Shown here piece by piece: positions 47,927 through 59,010 of a stretch of 64,000 nt of DNA. The notes under the pieces were generated by a model. That model was not told the DNA's origin, did not search any database, and saw only the letters and a program-made list of their open reading frames with translations. A program made the position numbers and the translations under genes. The stretch comes from Siphonodentalium dalli. Taxonomy: Eukaryota; Mollusca; Scaphopoda; Gadilida; Siphonodentaliidae. Positions within the stretch are counted from its first letter, which is position 1, and each line of letters begins with the position of its first letter. The stretch covers positions 92,699,343 to 92,763,342 of the forward strand of contig CP136065.1 of assembly GCA_032622095.1 (NCBI GenBank). Reading direction: 5' to 3'.

Positions 47927-50558
47927 CTAGCTGATGTGCCCGACTTCGTCCGGGCTATTTAGGGATTTCTTTGTGATCGCCTCCGTCTGGGCAGAATAAA
48001 CAGCGTCTGAACTTGTTTGTGGACGTTGCAAAAATGAGTTTACTAATTCAAAGTGACAACGTTGAACAATACTGAGCGAACAACGTTGAAAAGTATTATG
48101 AGAAAACAAACTATTGTTCGATAGATCTAGACACATTCCTATATGAGCGAGGTAAAGGTCAAGGACACGGTCGCACGTGAAATAGGACACCCCATATTGT
48201 TCCCTGGTTCAAGTAGGCCTACATACACAATTTTAGTCCGATCGGTCGAGCAGTTTTCGAATCTATAATACACATAAATATATACATACATACATTCATA
48301 CATACACTCAGACATAAGTTCCAAAATATATAATACTAGCTGGTGGACCCGACTTCGTCCGGGCTGTTTCCCCTCTGCTTTTCGGCGAATTGCACGATTT
48401 GACCTTGAATTATCCATTTTGAAGGTCAAGGTGAGGTGGGGTCACGATTTGACCCGTCCAAAACACTGCCCGGACAAAAGTTACCGACAAAAGTACCCGT
48501 CGAAATCCATCCGGTTTTACCCGATTTGACCTTGAATTGATCATATTGAAGGTCATGGTCAGGTCGGGGTCACGATTTGACCCGTCGAAAACACTCAGTG
48601 GACAAAAGTAACCATATGTATCAAATTTCGTCGAAATCCCATAACAATTTGACCTTGAATTGACCCGATTTCAAGGTCAAGGTCACGTCGCACGGGCAAA
48701 TGAATAGGCTTACGACACTCCACATACGAAAGTATCCCTAGACACTAATTTTCATCGTAATCCCGTGATACTCGGCGTTTGACCTTGAAATGACCAGATT
48801 TCAAGGTCAATGTCACGTCGCACGGGCAAATTAATAGGCCCATGCCACTCCCCGGCCGAAAGTATCCCCACATACCAAGTTTAATCAATATCGGCTCGGC
48901 ATTTCTCGAGTCCATCGCGAACAGACAGACAGACACACACACACACACGCACCCTCACACACACACACACACACACAGATTTCCCAAAATATATAATAGA
49001 CTAGCAGATTAGCCCGCCACTGGCGCATTCGTCCCATGGCTTTGTTCGAAAAAGCAATTGCAACAGCTTCCGAGACACGTGTGCTGCATTTGCAAACAAA
49101 ATCGTTGAAATCCGCAAGTTTTACCCGATTTGACCTTGAATTGACCATCTTGAAGGTCAAGGTCAGGTCCTGGTCACGATTTGATCCGTCCAATACATTC
49201 CCCGGACAAAAGTAGACATAGGTATCAAATTTCATCGAAATCCGCCAGTTTTACCGGATTTAACCTTTAATTGATAATTTTTAAGATCAAGGTCAGGTCG
49301 AGGTCACAATTTGACTGGTCCGTGAGACTTCCCGGACAAAAGTATCCTTAGGTAGCAAGTTTGGACTCAATCGGTAGAGCCTTTTTTGAGTCTATAAAGG
49401 ACGCACACATATATGTATATCATTTGTTTGTGGGTACCCGTTTCAAGGTGAAGGTCACCTCGGGCGGAAAAACTGACCCGATGAAAATATCCCCGTTCCT
49501 AGGAACCCCTATGTACGAACACAGACATAAGAATCACACTACACACTCTTTATCAACTACTCTGCGGATACGAACGCTCTTTAACTATCACGCGATTAAC
49601 CCCACAATTCCAAGGGCGGCGGTAGTGGGAATGGAGAATGAGTGCTCGGAGCTTCTCAAAAGCAATGCGACGACACTGTCCGTGGTTTTTATCATTTGAT
49701 AGGAAGTTTGAGCTCAATCGGTGGAGCCGTTTTCGAGTCTATACAGGTTATACAGATATATATATATATGGATATATTCCGTTGTTCTCAAAATATATAG
49801 TAGACTAGCCGATGAGCCCGACGTTGTCCGGGCTATTCAAAAACCAAATTTCAAGTCGATAGCTCTACCCGTTTCCGAGATCTGGTCTGCGCATGCGCGA
49901 AGCAGGCATCGCACGGGCTCGGCGACCCGATAAAATTCGTATCCGGGGCAAGATACATTCACATACCAAATTTCAAGTCGATAGCTCCACCCGTTTCCGA
50001 GATCTCGTCTGCGCATGCGCGAATCTGGCGTCGCACGGGCTCGGCGACCCGATAAAATTCGTATCCAAGGCAAGATACATTCACATACCAAATTTAAAGT
50101 CGATAGCTCCACCCGTTTCCGAGATATCGTCTGCGCATGCGCGAAGCTGGCGTCGCACGGGCTCGGCGACCCGATAAAATTCGTATCCGGGGCAAGATAC
50201 ATTCACATACCAAATTTCAAGTCGATAGCTCCACCCGTTTCCGAGATCTCGTCTGCGCATGCGCGAAGCTGGCGTCGCACGGGCTCGGCGATCCGATAAA
50301 ATTCGTATCCGGGGTAAGATACATTCACACAGCAAATTTCAAGTCAATAGCTACACCCGTTTCCGATATCTCGTCTGCGCATGCGCGAAGCGGGCGCCAC
50401 ACGGGCTCGCCAATACGACAACGACGACCGCCTGGTCAAACTACACACACGTACCAAGTTTCGTCCCGATCGGTCGAGAATTGTAGATTTGTATAAATGA
50501 CATACATACATATAGACAGACAGACATACAGACATAGGTCTTCAAAATATATATGAGA
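47927..50558 (-). mobile_element. Head-to-tail array of four Helitron-like elements
   Basis: On the minus strand four elements follow one another: 50558-49805, 49804-49001, 49000-48336 and 48335-47927. Three begin with TC (for example TCTATTATATATTTTGGG, TCTACTATATATTTTGAG); the last has lost the C. All end in a GC-rich hairpin (GCCCGGACGAAGTCGGGC or CGCCAGTGGCG) about 8-11 nt before CTAG. Each CTAG abuts the start of the next element. Interiors carry GACCTTGA-rich repeats (48400-49330) and the 122-bp repeat below. No coding capacity. Confidence 0.75.
49885..50420. repeat. 122-bp minisatellite, about 4.4 copies
   Basis: Units contain TCTGCGCATGCGCGAAG, GTCGCACGGGCTCGGCGA and CAAATTTCAAGTCGATAGCT, nearly identical between copies. 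It lies within the first Helitron-like element. Open frames on both strands here merely reflect the GC-rich unit. Confidence 0.9.
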
Positions 50559-50789
50559 CATGATTTGATGTGACAGTTTCCAGTCAGATTCCTTCAACTT
50601 CTAAGATGACTACTTTGTCTCTCCAGACTGCAACTGACCTACCAGCACCAATAATGGTTGCTGCGACTAGCGGTGATCCTGGTCAGTTAAGTTCTCGATT
50701 CCAGCAGTTATCTAACATTGATGTACATGACTTTAACTAGCAACGAAATAACAATAACACAAGGAGAACAACCACGACATGAAGTTATT

Positions 50790-51745
50790 TAAGATATTTC
50801 TACTCAACAAGAATGAGTTTATTCCTCAAGATATGCTTTGTCAATAGTTATCAAATTTCATGCTCTCGGTCAGAAAGAAAGACGGCTCTGAATATGAACC
50901 CACAACTCTCCGAGCATATTATTCAACCATTGACAGGTACTTAAGTGACAAACAATGCCCTATTTCAAGTGTTAGTTACCACCAGTTTTACAAATGCAGA
51001 CAGACACTCAAAAAAGAATTCGAAACATTTAAAAGGAATGGGCAAGGGAAACAAACCATGCATTAGCCACAGAACCATTGGCAGATGATGCCATCGATGC
51101 ATTTTATGCTGCAGATGTTATGGGTCTAGCAATCCAACATCAGTGATGAACTCCATGTGGTTCATGTGTACACCATATTTGGGGATGAGGACTGGAGAAG
51201 AAACCCACTATCTACGATGGGGTGATATTGAGCTACACATGGACGATAGTGGACTGAAATATTTCATATGCACACAGGAGCGTCAAACCAAAACTCGGAC
51301 AGGGGAGAATATATGGCAAACCAAGCCCACGGCTTATTCAACTGGACACACAGTGATCAGAGATCCGAGATCCGAGATCAGAGATCCGGTTATATATGAG
51401 CTCTACTCTAGACAACGAACTAATGGCACAAAAGACCCCGACAGCCCAGTTGTCCTCGATATCAACCAAAATGGGATGGCAGAACGGAAATCTATGCATG
51501 GTATAAATGGAATGGCGTAGGGATAAATTTTATTTATAACATTATGACGAAGATGTTGAAAGATGCTGGCATAGTAAATAATGCATAAAATGAAGACGTC
51601 GGTGTTGAAACAGAATGGGAAAACGTGACAAATGAATAACAGTGTTCGCAAACGTATGGTTCAGAACTTAAATGGTGAAGGCATCCCACCACATCAAATT
51701 ATTCAAATATCCGGTAATCTAGTTTGATCGCAACGTTTCAAACCA
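50790..51745 (+). pseudogene. Crypton-type (DUF3504/KIAA1958-like) tyrosine recombinase relic
   Basis: The frames read FMLSVRKKDGSEYEPTTLRA, then YLGMRTGEETHYLRWGDIEL, CTQERQTKTRTGEN and later NSVRKRMVQNLNGEGIPPHQ. These are the ordered signatures of the DUF3504 core shared by Crypton recombinases and their domesticated kin: the KKDGSxYEPxTL opening, the first catalytic Arg, ERQTKTRTG and the HxxR box. Here the HxxR His is Asn. At least two frameshifts (50860 frame to 51143 frame) and several stops break it. Cryptons integrate through tyrosine recombinase chemistry; this copy cannot. It begins right after the Helitron-like array. Confidence 0.75.
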
Positions 51746-52109
51746 TACATATATATCACTGGCGATTTCACGAGGTTGCGACTGACGCAGGTAAACGCAT
51801 CTGATTTCGAAACTGTTTGAAATCTCCCCATTGCCCAGTCATACACTGAAAAACTAATTTAATAAACACAAATCGGGGTGTGAATTCTCATTGGTCGCCC
51901 CAATTAATTATTTTCCACACCCTGGCTAGTGGCCATTAGACTACGGATCCAATCCATTTAGAATAGGTTACCATCCATGCATGTGAAGGGACAGTTAGGG
52001 AAAATCAAAGCCCAAGGGGGACGGGATGCAAATTGAATTACTCAAACTTTGATTTGGTGTAGTTTGGTAGGTGTGTGCTATTGTAAATTACAGGGTGGAT
52101 ACCCGACCC

Positions 52110-52660
52110 TCTAGCCACGTCACTGGTCATGGCGCGGGCAGAGCCAAACGCATACACATCTTTGGTGGTACTTGTACCAGTGTGACATGCATTGATGTCG
52201 ACGCCGACTGTTTTACCCGAGCCTATAAAATCAAAATATATTACTGTCATGTTGGATGTTGATTCAACAAAATTTAGAAGACGTTCATTTAAGAAATTAC
52301 TTGAAGATCGATTGGGATCATTGGATTTTGACCGTCAGAGTAATTAAACAATATGTGCGAATCCCGATCTTCAAGTAATTCCTTATTATCATATAACACA
52401 GTCTTCCAATAACAACAGGCAGCGATCGCGTACACATGATCGGCTTAAAGTGACATAGGTGCATGGTGCATCGTCTTTTGTGCAGCGGAGGCTGTAGTTA
52501 TTGGTTGATGAACATCGGAAGCGTTCATGTAACCGGTATGGTGATTTGTACTTACAGACTCTAATTGTGTGAATGTAAAATATGTGCGATTATATGTTGG
52601 TGCACATGTAATTGGATATGGATTAATAGGCATGCCAATATTCTGATATTAATCCACACA
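52110..52660 (-). pseudogene. Decayed copy of receptor exon 3 with flanking intron
   Basis: Minus-strand NACHTGTSTTKDVYAFGSA corresponds to LCHTDTDVAKDVYTFACDS of the live exon. The acceptor-like TTTTATAG is kept, but the first third of the exon is deleted and the end is replaced by a GACGTGGCTAGAGGGT repeat. Intron similarity continues through GATTCAACA and, past a foldback insertion at 52293-52382, to the GTGCACATGTAATTGGATAT block at 52595-52660. Confidence 0.75.
52293..52382. repeat. 90-bp foldback insertion
   Basis: GAAATTACTTGAAGATCG and CGATCTTCAAGTAATTCC are inverted copies with one mismatch, inserted in the intron part of the decayed exon-3 copy. Confidence 0.75.
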
Positions 52661-52906
52661 TGCCCTGTGCACATACATGTGATCTACATGTACATGTACA
52701 TGTGTTATGAGGCGTTGATAGCTGAGTGTATTTTCATGAACAAATTTGGCTCCAACGATTTTGATGATGATTTAAAACATTGTCCGAGTTTTCCTCTCAG
52801 AAATAATGTTGAGAATTTCGAATACATAACGATAATTGGTATGGTATGTGTTGTCCCAATGGCGATAATTCGAACCGTCGGTCAAGTATATTTGGAAGCG
52901 ATTATT

Positions 52907-54233
52907 GTCCCCCGACGTTCTGAAAGAAAAGGGGGACTATAGAAACGGGTTCCGTCCGTCCGTTCATCCGTCCGTTCGTTCGTTCGTCGTTGTGTCCGTT
53001 CGTCCGTCCGTCACACTTTTGTAATATCTCCTCCTACAGATTTCATGCCAGAGATTTGAAACTTCAGAATATTGTTGCTTATATATTGAATATGTGCAAC
53101 ATGTATAAGGATTAACTGTCATGTGGACTGTTTTTAAGGAGATGTAACCGTGAGGTAAGTGGTCATAACTTGTGTAAAACCCGAAGAAGGGTTTTACATA
53201 CAAGCTATGACCTCTTAACTCACGGTTACATCTCCATAAAAACAGTCCACATGACAGTTAACCGTTATATTTATATACATTTAGCGAAAAAGCCACTTTT
53301 GTAAATGTATTTAAATCGAAGAGTGTATCGTGACAAAACCAGCCCAAAATAACCCATAGCACCCTTGGCAAAAGTTAACAGGAACAATTTATCTTTATAT
53401 TGAAACCCGATGATTTATTAAGTCAATCCTGCGCGAGTCCAAATGCGCCCAAAACATTACGCGTTCGTCTTTCCAAAACCTATGACGCGTCGATGTAATT
53501 ATGAGGCTGCAGTTATGAGCTGTTGCGCGTTCACCGAGAAATAATTGCAACTAGCCACGTGGGCGCCGACCAATCAGAATGCTGGATTTAGTGATAATCA
53601 CACTTGGATTAACTGTCATGTGGACTGTTTTTATGGAGACGTAACCGTGAGGTAAGTGGTCATAACTTGTGTAAAACCCGAAGGGTTTTACATACAAGTT
53701 ATGACCACTTACCTCACGGTCACATCTCCATAAAAACAGTCCACATGACAGTTAATCCTTATATTTATATACATTTAGCGAAAAAGCCACTTTTGTAAAT
53801 GTATTTAAATCGAAAAGTGTATCGTGACAAAACCAGCCCAAAATATCCCATAGCACCCTTGGCAAAAGTTAACAGGAATAATTTATCTTTATATTGAAAC
53901 CCGATGATTTATTAAGTCAATCCTGCACGAGTCCAAATGCGCCCAAAACATTACGCGTTCGTCTTTCGAAAATCTATGACGCGTCGATGTAATTATGAGG
54001 CTGCAGTTATGAGCTGTTGCGCGTTCACCCATAAATTATTGCAACTAGCCACGTGGGTGCCGACCAATCAGAATGCTGGATTTTGTGATAATCACACTTA
54101 GTATGTAAATATATATAGATGACGGGAAAATATTTTTTGACGGAGTTATTAACCCTTTTCGATTTAGAAACTTTCAACATTTTTTTTAATTTCTTTAACA
54201 AAGCGGCATCGACTTGCCACGTTGTCGGGGGAC
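52907..54233. mobile_element. GTCCCCCGAC-ended transposon (1.3 kb)
   Basis: GTCCCCCGACGTT at the left and ACGTTGTCGGGGGAC at the right form inverted ends. The left subterminal region has the CCGTCCGTCCG run seen in many marine invertebrate repeats. The interior includes a tandem duplication of about 498 bp (53110-54098). It splits the decayed exon-3 copy. Confidence 0.65.
53110..54098. repeat. Tandem duplication containing a long hairpin
   Basis: Two units of about 498 bp each start with a 150-bp foldback: GGATTAACTGTCATGTGGAC...ACTTACCTCACGG inverted almost perfectly around CCGAAGGGTTTTAC. The rest (AGCGAAAAAGCCACTTTTG onward) is also duplicated with few changes. Confidence 0.9.
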
Positions 54234-54883
54234 ACTGTTGTCGGCTTACCATTTATTTTTTCTAAATAAATAACATATACATATATCGGTATAATGGTGA
54301 ATGTATCTTCAACAAACGTTAGATGATTTTTGATGTTCATATGTGGATGCATATGCGAGTGAATATGGATGAAAAATCGTGCTTGTGTGTATATGTTGAT
54401 ATTTATCCTACCAAATTTGGAAGTTCAAACGAGCTATATTGTTATACCCGTTTCAAACAATTATCATATCAGGTCTATACCAAATGTCTTCGACTTCACG
54501 TACAGTGCATATGATATTGCCATAACCATTCGAAGCTTGCTACATGAAGCTCTGTTCTGATCGACCTTTGCATGTGACCTTGACCCATCCGTGGGTTATA
54601 ATATACCATCAACTACAATGTGTATGTGTGTAAGCAAACTTGGTTCCAACCAAGTGGATGTTGGTGCAATACAGTATTCACACATCTCCTCAGAAATGTC
54701 AAGGTGATTGCATCACGACAGAGCAAATCCATAAGTATAAGCCCAACCTCGTGAGCCTTTCGAAAATATAAGATAATTCCATTGGTATGATGTGTGCTTT
54801 AAACTCAATTTATACAGCCTTGTTTTGATAGCGGTTGCTCACATATACAGTATATCAACTATGATTATACATAACATACTCAC

Positions 54884-55090
54884 ATCCTCGGTTATAGAGA
54901 TCAACCTGGCGTATTCCGTAATCGGCTCCCAGGTTAACGTACCACCAGGGTCGATTCCAATCTTCCGAATGAACGCCAGACGTGGAGCTCCACCCTCTAT
55001 TCCCATCAACGCCCCCTCTGCTGTGAAAATTTCCTAGGTAAATATATGCCATGGAAATGCCTGTATCTGGCTTCTTTAGTGCTACGTTGT
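54884..55090 (-). CDS. Receptor exon 2: first half of F-type lectin domain
   Basis: The exon encodes residues 27-95. It opens with NVALKKPDTGIS, the usual start of fucolectin (F-type lectin) domains, and carries the hallmark NRPWWYVNLG followed by IRQVDLYNRG. Acceptor is CTCTGCAG, donor GTGAGT, both phase 1. A His (in SGVHSED) lies 27 residues before the Arg of YNRG, as in known fucose-binding members. After splicing the junction reads YNRGSLQGR: the Cys-Cys pair and the Asp of the usual RGD motif are missing and the second Arg is one residue closer. Fucose binding is therefore uncertain. A decayed copy of this exon lies at 55186-55309. Confidence 0.85.
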
Positions 55091-55185
55091 CTGCAGAGAA
55101 AAAAAATACTTGGAGCCGGACCCGGCAATGTAAATCAAATTTAAGGAACCCATCGTTTAAGGCGACGCTAAAAGCAGATTTAAAA

Positions 55186-55309
55186 CTCGAATGAACACCA
55201 GACGTGAAGATCCACTCTCTGTCCTCATCAACGCCCCATTCCTTGGGAAAATATGCGTATGTCCGTGGCTGGGAAATGCATGTATCCGTCTTGTTTAGAG
55301 CTACGTTGT
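55186..55309 (-). pseudogene. Decayed copy of receptor exon 2
   Basis: The minus strand keeps the acceptor TTCTTCCCAG and reads NVALNKTDTCIS, then WGVDEDREWIFTSGVHS, parallel to NVALKKPDTGIS and GGVDGNRGWSSTSGVHS of the live exon 120 bp downstream. The WW(Y)VNL half and donor are missing. Confidence 0.8.
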
Positions 55310-55549
55310 CTGGGAAGAAAAGTGTAAATATACTGGGCTCGGAAATATGGTGTTAATTTTTCTGGACATGAAATATTCTCCATGTTCCACAGATGAATCT
55401 GTCCACAATCTGTTAGGATGTTCTTTATTTTTTCTATCCACGAAATTTTACTGACGAAGCATCGCATACTTTCATGGATAGTAAATACAAAATTTTGCAA
55501 AATCTGTTCTGGTTGATATTCTTAATTTTCACAATACGCAGATTGATTG

Positions 55550-56617
55550 TGTATTCAATAGGCAGCCTACCGCTCTCGCCATATAACATATAATTGGGGG
55601 GTAGACGACCTCAGATGGAGAACGTTTCTTATAAATGTTCTGTGTATAACTTCAAACATATCGTTATTCCCTGATCCCCATACCTCACAACAATACAGCA
55701 TGATTGTCAACACTTGTGCGTCAAATAATTCAAAGTTATTTTTTAAAAGAACAAGCAGTGGGTTCTCGATTTTGAAATAATGGAATACATTGCACCCGAG
55801 TACGAGCCTGATTTTGTATGAATAATTCCAAGATAGTTAAAGTTCTTGACTACTTCAATTTTCTGACCTTTGTATGTAAATGTCCTATTTTTAGGCAAAC
55901 TTCGTTTAGAAATCAACAGTATTTTGGTTTTCTCAATGTTCACATTTAAAGGGGTACTGTACGCCAAATGTTGTTGTTGGTTTCTATAGTCTCCGAGTCG
56001 GAGAATAAGGTAACAATTTTTTCATTATTTGAAAGTCTGTTGAGTACGAAGTAGTGTTACGGATGACAAATTTACCGGAATGCAAAAATACAAATTGTCG
56101 TTGTCGAGTAATTTTTGTACAGTTTTCAACCAAATGAATCAAATAAAAGTTATATTATATGCATACTAGTCCCATATAATCATTTCAGTTATTGTATCGT
56201 CGCTAGTCAGTGAGTGGCTTGGGTGTTCTCCCCGTATCATCATAATTTTTAAAGCGATCGTGTGTGCGATCGGTTTAACAATCCAGTATCCCTCAATTAC
56301 TTTATTTGAATACGGAAAATCGTAATTTAATTGACGCCATTTTATGGCTCCAGTCATAAATTCAATTTATATCAAATTATTAACTTTTAAATTATTAAAT
56401 TTTAAGATAGCCTATTAACCTGAGCGTTTACAGAATACATCTTCGACTCAAATTACTTATGTTTCTATATATTATCGATATTAGATCGTTGTTGTCACCG
56501 GAAATTTAATGAAAATGGCGTACAGTACCCCTTTAACTTCCACTTATCGCAGTACCTTTGGTAGCTACTAAGTGCTTTCTGCAAATGTAACGGCGTTTCA
56601 GCCATAAGTACGGTGTC
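55550..56617 (-). mobile_element. LINE relic interrupted by a TTAA element
   Basis: Minus-strand DTVLMAETPLHLQKALSSYQ, RYCDKWKL, then (after the insertion) NVNIEKTKILLISK, KNFNYLGI and MLYCCEVWGSGNND form the RT region from the DD-box flank to the post-RT domain, related to the copies at 1 and 8 kb. Joined, the empty site reads AAGTTAAATGTG and contains the TTAA target. Frames are otherwise damaged. Confidence 0.8.
55950..56532. mobile_element. TTAA-flanked MITE (583 bp) inside a LINE
   Basis: The 17-bp inverted ends AGGGGTACTGTACGCCA / TGGCGTACAGTACCCCT are perfect, with TTAA on each side. Removing the element and one TTAA restores the LINE frame across KL-NVNIE, which confirms the boundaries. 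Kolobok or piggyBac type by target choice. Confidence 0.9.
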
Positions 56618-56856
56618 AATTAGAAAAAGAAAAATATTTCACCTATCCTTGTTACAAAATTACATTTGGAAGTCGTTTCAAAAATGCGACGTGATTTTAT
56701 CACAAAGTTACAAATGCTTATCAGAAAATAACTCCTACTAGAAATATGGTAATATTTCACCCGTCCTTGTTTAAAAAGGGTTACACAGTTACATTTGCAA
56801 GTCGTTTCAAAGTTACAAATGCTTATCAGAGATTAGCTCCAACTATAAAAATGAAA

Positions 56857-57510
56857 ATATTTGGAGCCCGTGCAGTTTAAGCCTAAGTCAACTATACCTG
56901 ATTCATGTGCAGATGCAGAACGGTCCACATGTGTCCCAACATCCATATTGTATGCCAGAATCCAAGGATTTAGGCACAAACCCATTTTATATGATGTGCC
57001 CTTAAAATGGTGAACCCCAAATTTGAGCCCGTGCAGTGTACGCTTAAGTCAACTATACCTGAGTCATGTCCAGAAGCAGGAGATTCAAGATATGTCCCAA
57101 CATATATTCCCAGAATCCAAAGATTTAGGCACCTACCCATTTTCTATGATGGGCCCTTTAAATGGTGATACCCAAATTTGAGCCCATGCAGTTTAAACCT
57201 ACGCCAACTATATCTGAGTCATGTACAGATGCAGGACGGCCCAGAGATGTCCCAACATCCATATTATATTCCCAGAATACAAAATTTTGGCGCCTATCCA
57301 TTTTCTATGATGGGCCCTTAAATATTTGAACCCCAATTTGGAGCCCGCGCAGCGAAACCCTAAGTCAACTGTACCTGAGTCATGTAGAAGATACAGGAGG
57401 GTCCAGATAATTGCCAACATCCATATTACACGCCCAGAATACATAATATAGGCACATAACTATTTTCTATGAAGGGCCTTAAAATGGTGAACACGAAATT
57501 TGAGCCCGTG
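56857..57510. repeat. About 160-bp tandem repeat, four units
   Basis: Units start GAGCCCGTGCAGT near 56864, 57025, 57181, 57341 and 57503 and contain GTCAACTATACCTGA and CCAACATCCATATT. A related stretch lies inverted at 58540-58750. Confidence 0.85.
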
Positions 57511-57569
57511 CAGTTTAAACCTTTAAGAAAATTGCAATATCTCTTGGCGATTAACAGATAATATCATTA

Positions 57570-57795
57570 GTTACGGGCACTGATTTGGTTGCTGTTGAAG
57601 CCAAATATCACAAGTGTCTGTCGTCATTCAAGAATCGGTAAAGTAGTCAACAACGTCAGGCTCACAAACCAACGAAATATTTTGCAGTCACGCGTTTTTG
57701 CAGAATTAGTGTCGTTTTTAGAACACGAGGTTGCCAATGGAAACTACATTCTCAAACTGCTGGAAAAAATACTCTTCTTGGAATCACTGAACTAA
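57570..57795 (+). pseudogene. Fragment of a multicopy invertebrate ORF (AKYHKC type)
   Basis: One frame reads GTDLVAVEAKYHKCLSSFKN and the +1 frame continues ...VFAELVSFLEHEVANGNYIL. I associate this pattern (V..DAxYHxxCLxxxxNR, then AFxELVxyIE) with an abundant repetitive ORF in cnidarians and molluscs of unknown function; that association is from memory and unverified. A frameshift separates the two parts, so this copy is broken. Confidence 0.4.
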
Positions 57796-58255
57796 ATGGT
57801 TTCCATAGGCGACAGTGTTAACGTTTCGACCAAATTCACTGAATTGAAGCCTGCAGGCCATACCAGTGATGTTTACCCAGCTGATCACGAAAATGCAAGA
57901 AAAATCATAGGTCATGTGTTTACTTTTTAAAATAAATCCCCACGTGTACGACAGGGCTATCTCACAGCCAAATTTGATCTGGAAAAAAACCAGAACTACA
58001 GCAGCTAGTTAAATAAATTTCCCGCTCACAAAAATCCATTCCCTCATTAATTCACCAGTTTAAATTATTACCGCCACACAGTGGGTGTACACTGGTGTAG
58101 AGTTTCTCATATTGTGTGGTCGATCGATAATCCACTGGGCGATTGTATTATTATGGTTATGTCGTACTTGAGTATAAATCGTACCGATATTTACGATAGT
58201 ACGACAAAGATTAGCACATGTGTTTACGTCACCGGTGTAATTGTGGGGACATGTT

Positions 58256-59010
58256 TCTATTATGAAGGTTCGCTATCCCGAAGGTCCGCTATTCCGAAGG
58301 TTCTCTATTCCGAAGGTTTTTGTTATTTTTAGGTTAATTCTATATTCTAAAGTATTGATACTAATTTGAGAGGGTTCATTTTCACAAAGATTCGTTCTAT
58401 GGAGTGTGCGCTCACATCCGAACTGGCCCTGCGCGCATACCGATACAGATACAGGAGGAAATAACTTAACTTAGAACATTAAATGTGATTTTGTTTTGTT
58501 TTCGCGGGTTTTCTTGAGATTTAATTTCATTACGTGGGCCCGTATCGTTGAATTCTTGGCATATAATATGAATGTTGTGGTATATATGGACCCTCCCGCA
58601 TTGGGACATGCCACAGGTACAGTTGACTTAAGTGATGTTCTGTGTGGGCTCCAATTTGGAGTTCAATATTTTAAGGGCCAAATTTAGAATTTTATGGGTC
58701 CATACCTTTGAACTCTGGGCATATAATATGAATATTGGGGGGCATGTTCCGAAGGTTCACTATCCCGAAGGTCCACTATTCCGAAATTTCTCTGAATGTT
58801 CGCTATTCCGAAGGTTCACCAATCCGAAGGTTCGTTATTCCGAAGGTTCTGTGTTCCGAAGGTTTTTGTTATTTTAAGATTAATTCTATATTGTAAAGTA
58901 TTGAGAGGGTTCATTATCACGAAGATTCTTTTCATGGAGGAAATAACTTAAAACATTAAATGTGATTTTGTTTTGTTTTCGCGGGTTTTCTTGAGTTTAA
59001 CTTTAATGTC
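58256..59010 (+). repeat. Duplicated block with TTCCGAAGGTTCGCTA arrays
   Basis: A 16-bp unit, CGCTATTCCGAAGGTT, is repeated about four times at 58263-58320 and six to seven times at 58747-58865. Each array is followed by the same unique-looking sequence ending TTTCGCGGGTTTTCTTGAG, so the whole block is duplicated. Confidence 0.85.

Larger units (their letters stand above)
52830..54420 (-). pseudogene. Second decayed copy of receptor exon 3, split by a transposon
   Basis: Minus-strand RFQIYLTDGSNYRHWDNTYH at 52900-52830 parallels GFQIFVTDSSDYWNWDTTNL of the live exon. The matching upstream intron resumes beyond a 1.3 kb insertion, at 54280-54420 (GGTGAATGTATCTTCAACAA...GTGAATATGGATG...TGATATTTAT). 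Confidence 0.7.

Noticed and set aside
49837-50496. Several long frames on both strands rich in Arg and Ala
   Set aside because: They come from the GC-rich 122-bp repeat. The same peptide recurs in different frames because 122 is not a multiple of three.
57589-57795. Open frame from ATG at 57589 as an independent gene
   Set aside because: The recognisable part starts in another frame upstream, so it is a frameshifted relic rather than a gene with this start.
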